The notes under the pieces: generated by a model
Database searches by the model: none
Seen by the model: the letters and a program-made list of their open reading frames with translations, nothing else
What the model was told of the DNA's origin: nothing
Program-made: the position numbers and the translations under genes
Origin: Ruegeria sp. YS9
Lineage (GTDB): Bacteria; Pseudomonadota; Alphaproteobacteria; Rhodobacterales; Rhodobacteraceae
Direction: 5' to 3'
Assembly: GCF_024628725.1 (NCBI RefSeq)
Contig: NZ_CP102409.1
Span: 1,211,001 to 1,275,000 of the forward strand
Length of the DNA stretch: 64,000 nucleotides
Shown: positions 19,609-28,612 of the stretch, piece by piece
Layout: each line of letters starts with the position of its first letter
Position numbering within the stretch: the stretch's first letter is position 1

Positions 19609-20205
19609 TCAGGTCGCTCGGATAATCTCTGCGTGGATGTCCAGGCCGACAGTGTCATGAACCAGGTCAGGATAGCCCGAAGCGCCGAAGTCGTGCCGGT
19701 TCAGGGCGCCCTTCAGGCCAATGGTCAGACGGCTCAGATCGTTCACTTCACTTCCCGCCTGCCGGTACAGATTGGCCTCCAACGTGATCGGGCGGATCAC
19801 GCCGCGGACCGTCAGATCACCCGTGATCCGAGCGCCATCCGATATTCGCCCTTCCGGGCCCAACTGTATGTCCGTTGACACGAACCGGATCGTTGGGTGC
19901 TGTTTCGCGTCCAATACGCTGGGGCTGAGCATGGGCATACGGGCAAAGGGCAGCCGCGTTCTGGCTTTGCTGACGTCCAGTGTTACTGTGACCTGACTGT
20001 TCTGTAGCCGACCTGTGTCAATCTGAACATCGGCGGTCCGGATCGGCATTGTCCCTGACTGAGCCACCCCCGCAAGATCAAAAGTGAACCCGATCCGGGT
20101 GCCTTCATCCGACAAGATATATGGCCGCAATGCGGCATGTGCCGCCCGGGTCAGGGGCAGGGTTGCCAACCCGGCAAGCAGGCTGCGACGGGTCAGAAGG
20201 GTCAT
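19609..20205 (-). CDS. YceI-family periplasmic protein
   Basis: The 198-residue protein has a Tat-like signal (TRRSLLAGLATLPL, cleavage near AAHAA) and a YceI lipocalin-like barrel (about 27-198). Family segments are SDEGTRIGFTFDLAG and ITGDLTVRGVIRPITLEA. YceI proteins bind isoprenoid or polyprenyl lipids in the periplasm. I start at ATG 20205 because its ATGA overlaps the stop of the upstream MFS gene, which signals coupling; a longer open frame exists but lacks coding character. Confidence 0.85.
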   Translation of the reverse strand: MTLLTRRSLLAGLATLPLTRAAHAALRPYILSDEGTRIGFTFDLAGVAQSGTMPIRTADVQIDTGRLQNSQVTVTLDVSKARTRLPFARMPMLSPSVLDAKQHPTIRFVSTDIQLGPEGRISDGARITGDLTVRGVIRPITLEANLYRQAGSEVNDLSRLTIGLKGALNRHDFGASGYPDLVHDTVGLDIHAEIIRAT

Positions 20206-21416
20206 GCCATAACCCGTTCTCGTCCGGGGCGGGATCTCCTGAGCAGCATCAGAACGATCGCAATGTTCAGGCCATTCCAAAGAATGCCATTCACGAACGC
20301 CAGTTGGTAGTTTCCGGTGAGGTCGTATATCCACCCTGACATCCAGCCGCCGAGAGCCATGCCAAGAATGGTCATCATCATGACGAACCCGACCCGCGCG
20401 CCAGCTTCCTGCGGCGGCATGTATTCGCGGACAATCAGCGCATAGCTGGGCACGATGCCGCCCTGTGCCAGGCCAAAGAGCAGGCTGATGGCGTAAAGCG
20501 ATACCATTCCGTCGTAGGGCAGGAACAGGAACAGGGCGATGCATTGCAGGAGCGAACCGATCAAAAGCGTCATGACTCCGCCCAGCCGGTCAGCCAGCAG
20601 ACCTGAGATGATGCGGCTGACAACGCCACCCAATAGCATCAGCGACAGCATCTCGGCCCCGACTGCGGGCCCATATCCCAGCCCGACGCAATACGAGACG
20701 ATATGAACCTGCGGCATCGACATGGCGACGCAACAACCGATCCCGGCCAGGCCCAGAATATATTGCAGTGCGCGTGGTGATACACCGACGCTTCGTGCAT
20801 TGATGTGGGCGGATGCCGCAGCGGTGCCGTGTGCCTCGACCGGCACCCTGCGGCGTAGCAGCAGCGACAGGGGAATGACGACGACAAGCGTCAGCACGGC
20901 GAGCGTCAGATAGACCTGTTGCCATCCATCCCGCGCCAGAATTCCGGACAGCATGGTGGGCCAGATGGCGCCGGACAGGTAATTCCCACTGGCGACCAAT
21001 GCGACGGCAATGCCGCGCCGTTTCATGAACCAATGTGAGATATCGGCGATCAGCGGGCCAAACCCAATCGACGTGCCCAGCCCAAGCAAAAGATGCGCCG
21101 CGGATAGCAACATTATGCTCGGTGCCAGCGTTGCCAGCACATAGCTCAGCGCGCTCAAGACGGCTGCTCCGATCAGGGCGCTGGTGACGCCCAGCCGGTC
21201 CACCAACTGCCCCAGCCACATATTGCCCAGGGCAAAACCGATCATCGCCAGAGTGTACGGCATCGAGGCTTCGGCACGACCGGCCCCGAATTCGGCTTCA
21301 ACTGCGGGCATGACCACGATTACCGCCCACATGCCCACATTCGCCACTGTTGCAATGGCGAGCGTGATCAGAAGGCGAAGCCAGGAATAGCGGCTGTCAT
21401 GGATCGGATGGCTCAT
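20202..21416 (-). CDS. MFS transporter (monocarboxylate/oxalate-formate-like)
   Basis: The 404-residue protein has about 12 membrane helices with ANVGMWAVIVVMPAVEAEFG at the start and GLGTSIGFGPLIADISHWF in helix 4-5. These segments resemble MCT/OFA-type carboxylate transporters. It overlaps the YceI gene by 4 bp, so the two are co-translated. The substrate is not determinable. The pairing of an MFS carrier with a lipid-binding YceI protein is not a standard module I recognise. Confidence 0.82.
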   Translation of the reverse strand: MSHPIHDSRYSWLRLLITLAIATVANVGMWAVIVVMPAVEAEFGAGRAEASMPYTLAMIGFALGNMWLGQLVDRLGVTSALIGAAVLSALSYVLATLAPSIMLLSAAHLLLGLGTSIGFGPLIADISHWFMKRRGIAVALVASGNYLSGAIWPTMLSGILARDGWQQVYLTLAVLTLVVVIPLSLLLRRRVPVEAHGTAAASAHINARSVGVSPRALQYILGLAGIGCCVAMSMPQVHIVSYCVGLGYGPAVGAEMLSLMLLGGVVSRIISGLLADRLGGVMTLLIGSLLQCIALFLFLPYDGMVSLYAISLLFGLAQGGIVPSYALIVREYMPPQEAGARVGFVMMMTILGMALGGWMSGWIYDLTGNYQLAFVNGILWNGLNIAIVLMLLRRSRPGRERVMA

Positions 21417-21478
21417 GTGGTGACGCTAGGGCGCGGCCCGGGTTTTGACCAGTCACATCTTGCGTGATTCGCGTGGCT

Positions 21479-22099
21479 TTATGCCGGTGTGTCTTCGGTT
21501 TCGATCCGTTCCAGATGCAACCCGGCACGGGCGGCGGTCATGGTGGCCTGCCATGTGACCTGGGGCAGGGCGCGGGCGCGGCGGCGGGTCAGGGTCCAGA
21601 TCCGAGCCTCTTCCCGATGGGTGGCCGCCATGTGCCAGCGCGTCTCAACCCCTTGCGCGCCACCGTCTCCGGGTGTCAGCAGCAAACCAAGCGGAGCCCG
21701 CCCCATCGCCCCCCCTTGTTCGGCGGCCAGATGCATCCGGCGTATCGGTGTCAGCCCCGGCGCGCCGGGCAGGTCGCCGACGATCAGCGGAATGGCCCCG
21801 CTGCGCAGCGCCTCCTCCAGACACCACAGCAGATCCTCGGCACGGGTGGGCAGAACAAAGATGAACCGGGCCGGATCGGCAAAGGCCATCATCCCATCGG
21901 GGTTCAGCTGGCCGGGTTCCCACGCGGGGGAAATCCACAAGACCGGCCCCTGTGTCTGACTGGCCAGCCACATGGCAAAGCTGCGCCGGGCGGGGCCGCA
22001 CGCCTCGTGCACGCGGCCCAGTTGCAGGGTGATCTGCGGATGGAGGCTTACCCCCGGTGCCTGACGCGCAGGTTTGTGGCCAAGAAGCTGAGTAGACAT
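21479..22099 (-). CDS. imuA: ImuA-like SOS mutagenesis protein
   Basis: The 206-residue protein matches the Rhodobacteraceae ImuA type: LGRVHEACGPARRSFAMWLA, ISPAWEPGQLNPDGM and RAEDLLWCLEEALRSGAIPL. ImuA is a RecA-fold protein that works with ImuB and DnaE2 in translesion synthesis. The P-loop position reads ACGPARRS and appears degenerate, so no ATP binding is expected. A perfect LexA box lies 17 bp upstream of the start. ImuB and DnaE2, which normally follow imuA, are absent: the next gene is an MFS transporter 62 bp away. The partners must be elsewhere or missing. Confidence 0.8.
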   Translation of the reverse strand: MSTQLLGHKPARQAPGVSLHPQITLQLGRVHEACGPARRSFAMWLASQTQGPVLWISPAWEPGQLNPDGMMAFADPARFIFVLPTRAEDLLWCLEEALRSGAIPLIVGDLPGAPGLTPIRRMHLAAEQGGAMGRAPLGLLLTPGDGGAQGVETRWHMAATHREEARIWTLTRRRARALPQVTWQATMTAARAGLHLERIETEDTPA

Positions 22100-22115
22100 G
22101 CCGGAACACTAGCAT

Positions 22116-22130
22116 GTTCTATTTTTGTTC
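22116..22130. promoter_or_regulatory. Alphaproteobacterial LexA (SOS) box of imuA
   Basis: GTTC at 22116-22119 and GTTC at 22127-22130 are separated by exactly 7 bases, the alphaproteobacterial LexA consensus GTTC-N7-GTTC. It lies 17-31 bp upstream of the imuA start, where LexA would block the promoter. A GAAC at 22104-22107 also forms a dyad with the first GTTC. Confidence 0.85.
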
Positions 22131-22147
22131 TCAAGCGGCCAGGGCCG

Positions 22148-22729
22148 TCAACGGGACAAGATCAACTTGCCATTTGCAAATTGGACGCTCGAGAAACGAT
22201 GCAGGTATTCCATCCCCAAAAGCGATTTATCCAGTTCGCCTTCATTGACCCAGGCCGATACGTTCTGATCGGTAATGGGGCCTACGGTCAGGGTCTCAAG
22301 CCGCACCGGCGCTGTGCGGACCTCGCCGTTGGCAGTCAGGGCGCGGCCGAAATAGTTCAACTGATCAGGATCGATACCTACGCGCGCAGCGTCCTGAGCG
22401 CTGAGCACGATCTGGCTGGCGCCGGTGTCGACAAGAAAGTTGATCGGCTCACCATTTACCAAAACCGGAAGGTAATAATGACCATCATAGGCACGAGGCA
22501 CCTCGATCGCGTTGCCGGTGACGGTCATCTGCGGGGCAGGGCCAACCGAAGACCGGATGTCTTCCCACAGGCCGATGACGGCGATGACGCCAACGAAAAT
22601 GAACACCCAGGCCATCACCTGCTGCAACGTCTTGTTCAGCGACTGGCGGTTTTGCGAAACGAACCAGAACGCGACGGCCAGCCCAAGCACGACCAGATAG
22701 ACCAGTTGTCCGATATCGACGCTGTCCAC
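22148..22729 (-). CDS. Clan AA retroviral-type aspartic protease, membrane-anchored
   Basis: The protein has two N-terminal membrane helices (about 10-25 and 38-55) and a single-lobe aspartic protease domain. The catalytic motif is FLVDTGASQIVLS, with LLGMEYLHRFSSVQF near the C-terminus, matching the TIGR02281 clan AA family. It would act as a homodimer facing the periplasm. Substrates are unknown. I favour the GTG at 22729 because GAGTGGGG lies 8 bp upstream; GTGs at 22738 and 22759 are also in frame. Forty-two bp separate it from the upstream MarC gene, so it may share that operon. Confidence 0.82.
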   Translation of the reverse strand: MDSVDIGQLVYLVVLGLAVAFWFVSQNRQSLNKTLQQVMAWVFIFVGVIAVIGLWEDIRSSVGPAPQMTVTGNAIEVPRAYDGHYYLPVLVNGEPINFLVDTGASQIVLSAQDAARVGIDPDQLNYFGRALTANGEVRTAPVRLETLTVGPITDQNVSAWVNEGELDKSLLGMEYLHRFSSVQFANGKLILSR

Positions 22730-22771
22730 AGGGTTCACCCCACTCAAGTTGCACGTCACATATATGGGGGT

Positions 22772-23389
22772 TTAAGACGCAAAACCAAAGGCCTTGAGGC
22801 CATCGAGAATGAACTGCACCGACAAGGCCGCAAGCAGCATTCCCAGCAGCCGGGTCAACACGTTCAGCCCGGTCTTGCCCAAAATCCGTGCGACCGCGCC
22901 AGAGGTCAGATACATCACGAAGACCATCGCCAACACAACCAGCATCACGCCGATGACAATAGCAAGGCCCTGAATGCCCGGCTGCTGGCCCGCAAGCAGA
23001 ATCATCGTTGCAATCGATCCGGGGCCTGCAATCAGCGGGATGCCCAGGGGAAAGACGGACGGGTCCGGGTGTTCCTCTTCCTCGGCGCTGCTTTCGCGTC
23101 GCTTGGTGCGGCGTTCAAACAGCATATCCAGCGCGGTCAGGAATAGCAGGACACCTCCTGCAACGCGGAACGCTTCCATCGAGATGCCAACAAACCCCAG
23201 AAGGGCTTCGCCAAAGGCGGCAAACAGGGCCAGGATGAAACCCGCCGTCAGGCAGGCCCGAATGGCAATGGAGCGGCGCGTATGCCAGTCCATACCCTGT
23301 GTCAGCGCCACGAAGATCGGCGTTTGCGCGGGCGGATCAAGGACCACGAAAAGCGTTGTGAACGCGGTAATCAGAAATGCACTGTCCAT
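22772..23389 (-). CDS. MarC-family integral membrane protein
   Basis: This 205-residue protein has six predicted helices and the family segments LDPPAQTPIFVALTQG and PLGIPLIAGPGSIATMILL. MarC/UPF0056 proteins have no settled function; the old link to antibiotic resistance was not upheld. I start at ATG 23389 (MDSAFLITAF), immediately after the ACT-domain gene with a 2-bp gap; the frame remains open further upstream but overlaps that gene. It is part of the ABC-F, ACT, MarC run. Confidence 0.88.
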   Translation of the reverse strand: MDSAFLITAFTTLFVVLDPPAQTPIFVALTQGMDWHTRRSIAIRACLTAGFILALFAAFGEALLGFVGISMEAFRVAGGVLLFLTALDMLFERRTKRRESSAEEEEHPDPSVFPLGIPLIAGPGSIATMILLAGQQPGIQGLAIVIGVMLVVLAMVFVMYLTSGAVARILGKTGLNVLTRLLGMLLAALSVQFILDGLKAFGFAS

Positions 23390-23391
23390 TG

Positions 23392-23781
23392 CTATCTGCT
23401 GCTCCGTTGCAGGTCTTGCAGGATACGCATGGCATCTTGCGAACACCCTGATGGGACATAGACGTGATCGTGGTGATACCCCGCGACCATGTTTGCGGGA
23501 ATGCCGGTGCCAGCCAGCGCGCTGGAAACGGCGGCGGTCAGACCAACACCTTCCAGCGAGGAATGAACCTGCAACGTGATGCATCGCATCGCGACGGCAC
23601 CTTGCGGTGCCGCACTGATCGGGACGATGAGAGACAACCCTTCGTCCTCGACACAGCTGGCCCGCGTGCCCCTTGGCCAGGGTTTGTCTTCAGGCCATAC
23701 GACAAAGGCAAACTCACCGGGCTGCAAGTGGGGATGCATACCGGCAATTATAGCGTCGGTGTCTTTGACGGGTGTTTTCAT
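23392..23781 (-). CDS. ACT-domain protein
   Basis: The 129-residue protein looks like a two-ACT-domain regulatory protein of the ACT_7/DUF-type family. Segments are LQPGEFAFVVWPE and EGLSLIVPISAA in the first half and MRCITLQVHSSLEGVGLTAAV with IPANMVAGYHHDHVYVP in the second. Such proteins are thought to bind amino acids, but the target is unknown. Its ATG overlaps the stop of the ABC-F gene by 4 bp (ATGA), so translation is coupled. Confidence 0.8.
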   Translation of the reverse strand: MKTPVKDTDAIIAGMHPHLQPGEFAFVVWPEDKPWPRGTRASCVEDEGLSLIVPISAAPQGAVAMRCITLQVHSSLEGVGLTAAVSSALAGTGIPANMVAGYHHDHVYVPSGCSQDAMRILQDLQRSSR

Positions 23782-25628
23782 GCTGTTTCTGCCTGTTCAA
23801 GCCGTTCGGCGGCGGCGATCCATAAAGCCTCGGCTTTTTGCATGGCCTCGGTGACTTCGGTGAACTTGCGGTTCCAGGTTTCTAGGTCGTTGATCCTGTC
23901 GTCCTCGTACAGCGCCGGATCGGCCAGTTTGGTCGAAAGCTTGTCATGCATTTCCGCCAGCTTCTCGATCCGGTCCTCGCATTTGCGCAGATCCGCGCGC
24001 AAGGCCAATATCGTCTCGCGCGGGGGGCGTTTCGATTTGGCCGTCCGGGGCTTTTCCCTGACGGGTCTGTCGCGCGCCAGCAGCAGGGACCGATAGGCTT
24101 CAAGGTCGCCGTCGAAAGGTTTGACGGTACCGTCCGAAACCAGCCAGAGACGATCCGCGACAAGGCTCAGCAGATGCATGTCGTGGCTGACCAGAACCAC
24201 CGCGCCGGAATAGGCCGTCAGCGCCTCGACCAGCGCCTCGCGGCTTTCGATATCAAGGTGGTTGGTCGGCTCATCAAGGATCAGCATATGGGGCGCGTCG
24301 ATCGTGGCGAGCAGCAGTGAAAGGCGCGCTTTCTGTCCGCCCGACAGACGTCCGACCTCGGTTTCCGCCTGATCCGCGTTCAACCCGAAACCGGCCAGCC
24401 GCGAACGCCACTTGCCGGGCGCCTCGTCGGGGCGCAGACGGCGCAGGTGGTCCAGCGGTGTTTCGTCCACATAGAGCTCATCCACCTGATGCTGCGCAAA
24501 ATAGCCGATGCGCAGCTTGCTGCTGCGGGTCATCTTGCCCGCCAAAAGGGGCAGCCGGTCCGAAAGCAGTTTGGACAGGGTCGACTTGCCCTGTCCGTTC
24601 TTGCCCAAAAGCGCGATTCGGTCATCCTGATCGATACGCAGGTTCAGGCGGCGCAGCACTTCGGTTTCGCCATAGCCTGTGACGCCACCTTCGATCTGGA
24701 TGATCGGCGGCGACAGTTCCTCGGGTTCCGGAAAGCTGAAGGCGCGCAGGGCGGCCTCTTGTGGGGTCGAGACCAGTTGGATGCGTTCGATCATCTTCAG
24801 GCGCGACTGGGCCTGAACGGCCTTCGACGCCTTGTAGCGGAACCGGTCCACAAAGCTTTGCAGATGTGCGATGCGGGCCTTGGCCTTGGCGTTTTCCGAT
24901 TCCGCCTGTGCCAGCCGTTCCGCACGGCGTTCCGCGAACTTGTCGTAGGGCACGGCGTAATAGGTCAGCTTGCGGTCTTCCAGATGCAGGATCGACCCCA
25001 CGGCGCGGTTCAGAAGGCCGCGGTCGTGGCTGATGATGATCACCGTGTGCGGATATTTGGCCAGATAGCTTTCCAGCCACAGCGCGCCTTCGAGGTCCAG
25101 ATAGTTTGTCGGTTCGTCCAGCAGCAGCAGGTCGGGCTGAGAAAACAGCACCGCCGCCAGCGCAACGCGCATCCGCCAGCCGCCCGAGAAATCCGAACAG
25201 GGGCGCTGCTGGTCTTCGTCGTCAAAGCCCAACCCCTTGAGGATCGAAGCCGCGCGGGCCTCGGCGGACCAGGCGTCGATATCGGCCAGACGGGTCTGAA
25301 TCTCGGCGATACGTGTCGGGTCTTCGGCGCTTTCGGCCTCGGCCATCAATGCACTGCGTTCGGTATCGGCGGCCAGAACCGTGTTGATCAGCGAAACGTC
25401 AGAGGAGGGCACCTCTTGCGCCACACCGCCAATCCGAGCGCGCTTCGGGACCGAGATATTTCCCGATTCCAAAGCCAACTCGCCCCGGATCAGGCGGAAC
25501 AGCGTGGTCTTTCCGGTTCCGTTCCGACCGACAAGGCCAACCTTGTGACCATCGGGAATCGTCGCGGTTGCGCCATCAAACAATGGACGACCTTCAACGG
25601 CATAGGTGATGTCTTCGATCCGTAGCAT
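23778..25628 (-). CDS. ABC-F ATPase, YheS type
   Basis: ABC-F proteins have two ATPase cassettes and no membrane domain and act on the ribosome. Here the first P-loop is GRNGTGKTT with signature DFSGGWRMRVAL, and the second is GKNGQGKST with signature RLSGGQKARLSL. The linker between cassettes (FRYKASKAVQAQSRLKMIER) is the P-site tRNA interaction motif region. A C-terminal coiled coil (about 525-615) with EALWIAAAERLEQ resembles E. coli YheS. I start at ATG 25628 (MLRIEDITYAVEG), which aligns with the YheS N-terminus. It leads the coupled ABC-F/ACT/MarC unit. Confidence 0.92.
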   Translation of the reverse strand: MLRIEDITYAVEGRPLFDGATATIPDGHKVGLVGRNGTGKTTLFRLIRGELALESGNISVPKRARIGGVAQEVPSSDVSLINTVLAADTERSALMAEAESAEDPTRIAEIQTRLADIDAWSAEARAASILKGLGFDDEDQQRPCSDFSGGWRMRVALAAVLFSQPDLLLLDEPTNYLDLEGALWLESYLAKYPHTVIIISHDRGLLNRAVGSILHLEDRKLTYYAVPYDKFAERRAERLAQAESENAKAKARIAHLQSFVDRFRYKASKAVQAQSRLKMIERIQLVSTPQEAALRAFSFPEPEELSPPIIQIEGGVTGYGETEVLRRLNLRIDQDDRIALLGKNGQGKSTLSKLLSDRLPLLAGKMTRSSKLRIGYFAQHQVDELYVDETPLDHLRRLRPDEAPGKWRSRLAGFGLNADQAETEVGRLSGGQKARLSLLLATIDAPHMLILDEPTNHLDIESREALVEALTAYSGAVVLVSHDMHLLSLVADRLWLVSDGTVKPFDGDLEAYRSLLLARDRPVREKPRTAKSKRPPRETILALRADLRKCEDRIEKLAEMHDKLSTKLADPALYEDDRINDLETWNRKFTEVTEAMQKAEALWIAAAERLEQAETA

Positions 25629-25688
25629 GGGCCGAGCACTGAGGCACGGCCCACGGCTTGTCAATGGGGGCAATGGGCCAATTGGCCG

Positions 25689-25964
25689 TCAATCCAACAC
25701 GCTGGCAGCCTTTTCGAATGGGTAGGATTTGAACCCGACCAGAGACTGATCGCCGTCCTCGCTGAAAGCGAAAACGTGTATTTCGTCATGGTGCACGGTC
25801 GCGCGGCAGAAAGTTCCCGGGCCCTGCAACGCCACGGGACATTCCTCGAGGTCGACATGCGGAACCGCAGTTTCGAACAGTTCATATTCCATCGGCAAGG
25901 GGGCCTGATCTGCCAGCGCGGATGAGGCAAGAAGACAGGCGAGGATAACGATTTTGTATGTCAT
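25689..25964 (-). CDS. Small secreted protein of unknown function
   Basis: From ATG 25964 this gives 91 residues with a clear signal peptide (MTYKIVILACLLASSALA, cleavage before DQAP). The mature part is acidic with two cysteines (EECPVAL and GTFCRA) that could form a periplasmic disulfide. An in-frame GTG at 25979 is an alternative start. I recognise no family. It lies 60 bp upstream of the ABC-F gene and may share its transcript. Confidence 0.65.
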   Translation of the reverse strand: MTYKIVILACLLASSALADQAPLPMEYELFETAVPHVDLEECPVALQGPGTFCRATVHHDEIHVFAFSEDGDQSLVGFKSYPFEKAASVLD

Positions 25965-26158
25965 GGTCGTGTCTTTCACAGGTTTCGGAATCTGTTCGCA
26001 GAAAGAAACTTACAAAAATAGTCAGAATTTTGAATCCGAAATCTCCGTGTGCGACATTCCACCGCTTCGGAACGCGCCATCCAATGGCCGGGGCATTGGG
26101 CATGGGCTTGCAGACCCGCATGTGGTAGCCGTCTCGGGAACGCAAAACGGTAGTTGGA

Positions 26159-27361
26159 ATGCGCGCGGCACAGACTTCGCCCTCTTTGGTGACCCTTGTC
26201 CTTGCGACCGGTCTGTCGGTGCTGTCGCTGAACATGTTTCTGCCGTCTCTTGCCAACATGGCGGTCGACTTTCGTGCGGATTATGCACTGGTGAACCTGT
26301 CGATCGCGGGCTACCTGGCGGTTTCCGCGGTTCTGCAACTGATCCTTGGGCCGATGTCCGACCGGTTCGGGCGCAGGCCGGTTCTCTTGGTTTGCATGAC
26401 GGTTTTTGTGGCGGCGTCACTGGGCTGTGTTCTGGCGGAATCGATCTGGACCTTTCTGGGGTTCCGTCTGATGCAGGCCGCCGTGGTCGGGGGCTCGGTG
26501 CTGTCTGCCGCGTCGATCCGCGACCAGTTTGCGCCCAATGAGGCCGCCAGCAAGCTGGGATATGTTGCCATGGCAATGGCTTTGGCACCGATGCTGGGCC
26601 CTATGCTGGGCGGCAGTTTGGACATGCTGTTCGGATGGCGGGCCGGGTTCGTCTTTTACACTGTTGCAGGGGCGGCGCTGCTGACGCTGCTCTGGGCGGA
26701 CATGGGCGAGACCAACCACAACCGGTCGGCCACCTTCGCCGCGCAGATGCGCGAATACCCGCACCTGTTTCGTGCCCGGCGGTTCTGGGGCTACGCGTTG
26801 TGCGCGGCATTCTCGATCGGGGGATTCTACAGTTTCATCACCGGGGCGCCCCTGGTGGCCGCCGCCTGGTTCGATCTGAGCCCCGCGACGCTGGGCCTGG
26901 GGATCGGGATCATCACCGGCGGTTTCATGGTCGGCAATTTCGTGACGGGTCGGATCGCCGCGCGTACTCGGTTGACGACGATGATTCTGGCCGGACGTAT
27001 CATCGCCTCGGTCGGGCCGTTCTGCGGGCTGTTGCTGTTTTTAGGTGGGATGGGGTCGGTTTGGGTATTTTTCGGATCAGCCATCTTTGTTGGTTTTGGA
27101 AACGGTTTGACGAACGCTAACGCGTCTGCGGGCGTCATGTCGGTTCGACCGAAACTGGCCGGCAGCGCGGCGGGCCTGTCGGGCGCTTTGATCGTCGCGC
27201 TCGGCGCGGTCATCACTTCGATTACCGGAGCGGCGGTCAGCCCCGAGAACGGCCCGTATCTGGTGCTGTCGATGATGGCAGCCAGCAGCTTTCTGGGTCT
27301 TCTGGCGGTTCTGTATGTCCGTTGGGTGGATGCACGAGACCCGCTTCCCGACGCAATCTGA
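26159..27361 (+). CDS. Bcr/CflA-family multidrug MFS exporter
   Basis: The 400-residue protein has 12 helices and the family's N-terminal [17 protein letters not shown]. Motif A is [14 protein letters not shown] after helix 2, and [21 protein letters not shown] follows helix 4. Proteins of this family exchange protons for drugs such as bicyclomycin or chloramphenicol, or export amino acids. It is monocistronic, divergent from the small secreted gene (179-bp shared upstream region). Confidence 0.9.
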   Translation: MRAAQTSPSLVTLVLATGLSVLSLNMFLPSLANMAVDFRADYALVNLSIAGYLAVSAVLQLILGPMSDRFGRRPVLLVCMTVFVAASLGCVLAESIWTFLGFRLMQAAVVGGSVLSAASIRDQFAPNEAASKLGYVAMAMALAPMLGPMLGGSLDMLFGWRAGFVFYTVAGAALLTLLWADMGETNHNRSATFAAQMREYPHLFRARRFWGYALCAAFSIGGFYSFITGAPLVAAAWFDLSPATLGLGIGIITGGFMVGNFVTGRIAARTRLTTMILAGRIIASVGPFCGLLLFLGGMGSVWVFFGSAIFVGFGNGLTNANASAGVMSVRPKLAGSAAGLSGALIVALGAVITSITGAAVSPENGPYLVLSMMAASSFLGLLAVLYVRWVDARDPLPDAI

Positions 27362-27480
27362 CGCCCAAAGGCACAATCGCGCCATCATTCCACTTTTCAC
27401 CGGCGAAATACCGTGTTAGGCGGCGCGCGATGAATTTCGCGCGGCCCAGCCCGCGCCGTCAGACCAAGGAGAGGCCCGAT

Positions 27481-27903
27481 ATGGCACTGGAACGCACTTT
27501 TTCGATCATCAAACCCGATGCAACCCGCCGCAACCTGACCGGCAAGATCAATGCCAAGTTCGAGGAAGCTGGCCTGCGCATCATTGCGCAGAAGCGCATC
27601 CACATGACCAAGGAACAAGCCGGCAAGTTCTACGAAGTTCATGCCGAGCGTCCGTTCTATGACGAACTGTGCGAGTTCATGTCGTCGGCTCCGGTCGTTG
27701 TTCAGGTTCTGGAAGGCGAAGGTGCCATTGCCAAGAACCGCGAAGTCATGGGTGCAACCAACCCGGCGGACGCAGCACCGGGAACCATCCGTGCGGAATT
27801 TGCTGAATCGGTTGGCGAAAACTCGGTCCATGGTTCGGATGCACCGGAAACCGCGGCTGTTGAGATCGCATATTTCTTCTCGGGCATCGAACTGGTCGGC
27901 TAA
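27481..27903 (+). CDS. ndk: Nucleoside diphosphate kinase
   Basis: Ndk transfers the gamma-phosphate of ATP to nucleoside diphosphates through a phosphohistidine. The 140-residue protein is standard length, with the start [17 protein letters not shown] and the active-site segment [11 protein letters not shown] (catalytic His). The ATG at 27481 follows AAGGAGAGG with good spacing; an upstream in-frame start is not needed. A strong terminator follows. Confidence 0.98.
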   Translation: MALERTFSIIKPDATRRNLTGKINAKFEEAGLRIIAQKRIHMTKEQAGKFYEVHAERPFYDELCEFMSSAPVVVQVLEGEGAIAKNREVMGATNPADAAPGTIRAEFAESVGENSVHGSDAPETAAVEIAYFFSGIELVG

Positions 27904-27926
27904 GCCGGTTTTATGCCGAAAGATCG

Positions 27927-27954
27927 GGCCGCTCCGTCAGGGGCGGCCTTTTTT
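27927..27954 (+). terminator. Intrinsic terminator of ndk
   Basis: GGCCGCTCC and GGGGCGGCC form a 9-bp stem (one G-T pair) with a 4-base loop followed by six Ts. It sits 24 bp after the ndk stop. The convergent TfoX-domain gene ends 3 bp further on. Confidence 0.92.
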
Positions 27955-27956
27955 GT

Positions 27957-28304
27957 TCAGACCTGCTTTAGATCTTTGGGTGCAACGCGGACCCCGATGG
28001 CATCCAGATCAGCAACCATCCGGTTTTCCGGCGCGGCGCTGTTGCCGGCCTTGATCGCGTCGAAACGCTGTCGCAGCTTCTTTTTCTCTTCACCCTTGCA
28101 ATCATTCCAGGGGCGTCCCTGAAGCCCCATCACCAAAACATAGTAGCCGATGAAATGTGCTTTGGTGCCAGCCCGCAAAAGCCGGGCATAGGCCTCATCC
28201 GCTCCCAGCTCTCGCAGTTCATCAGCCGAGTGGATGCCGGCACGCGCGCAGGCCTGCTCGAAAGCCGGGCCAAGGTTGCGGATCGAAGAAACCGGATCGC
28301 TCAT
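27957..28304 (-). CDS. TfoX/Sxy C-terminal domain protein
   Basis: The 115-residue protein consists of a TfoX C-terminal helix-hairpin-helix-like domain. It starts SSIRNLGPAFEQACARAGIH and continues SADELRELGADEAYARLL, a typical match. The N-terminal TfoX domain that goes with competence regulation is absent. Stand-alone forms are common and uncharacterised. The C-terminus is basic. Its promoter would lie in the 300-bp gap shared with the CHAD operon. Confidence 0.85.
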   Translation of the reverse strand: MSDPVSSIRNLGPAFEQACARAGIHSADELRELGADEAYARLLRAGTKAHFIGYYVLVMGLQGRPWNDCKGEEKKKLRQRFDAIKAGNSAAPENRMVADLDAIGVRVAPKDLKQV

Positions 28305-28464
28305 GAGCCTGTCTTAATTGCACCTCCGGGGTCTGTCACCCATGTTTGCGCATTGTCGAAACATAATGTCTTGCTGTCTTGTGGTGTTTCCGCTCTCATG
28401 AGGTCATGCTGCCTCGGCGGTCCGGGTTTCAAAAGCCGAAAGACACAAAAGCGGGTCGGTCCAG

Positions 28465-28484
28465 GGCCAGACAGTCTGCTGGCC
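28465..28484. repeat. Inverted repeat upstream of the CHAD operon
   Basis: GGCCAG and CTGGCC (28465-28470, 28479-28484) enclose ACAGTCTG. The repeat lies in the 28305-28546 gap, which otherwise shows no gene. It could be an operator or leader hairpin for the CHAD/ParA/CYTH operon; there is no direct evidence for either. Confidence 0.3.
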
Positions 28485-28546
28485 AAGGTAACAGCCGAAT
28501 GGGCTGAACGTGATGAAGGATCAGAACCGTCGAAGAAGGAACCAAC

Positions 28547-28612
28547 GTGCCGAAGATCGTTGAGACCAGCGTCAATGAATACCTGAAAACGCCCCGGATT
28601 GGTGGATCATGA
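28547..28612 (+). CDS. Possible 21-codon leader peptide coupled to the CHAD gene
   Basis: A GTG-initiated frame encodes a short peptide (VPKIVETSVNEYLKTPRIGG plus Ser). It has a good AAGGA ribosome site 6 bp upstream, and its TGA overlaps the CHAD ATG as ATGA. This geometry is typical of translational coupling. The peptide resembles nothing I know. It may be a leader peptide or chance; conservation would decide. Confidence 0.3.
   Translation: MPKIVETSVNEYLKTPRIGGS

Noticed and set aside
21464..23146. A 560-codon plus-strand frame
   Set aside because: It spans the antisense of three conserved genes (imuA, aspartic protease, MarC), so it cannot be a real coding unit.
25629..25688. Possible terminator between the small secreted gene and the ABC-F gene
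   Set aside because: GGCCAATTGGCC is a short palindrome without a T-run, too weak to call.
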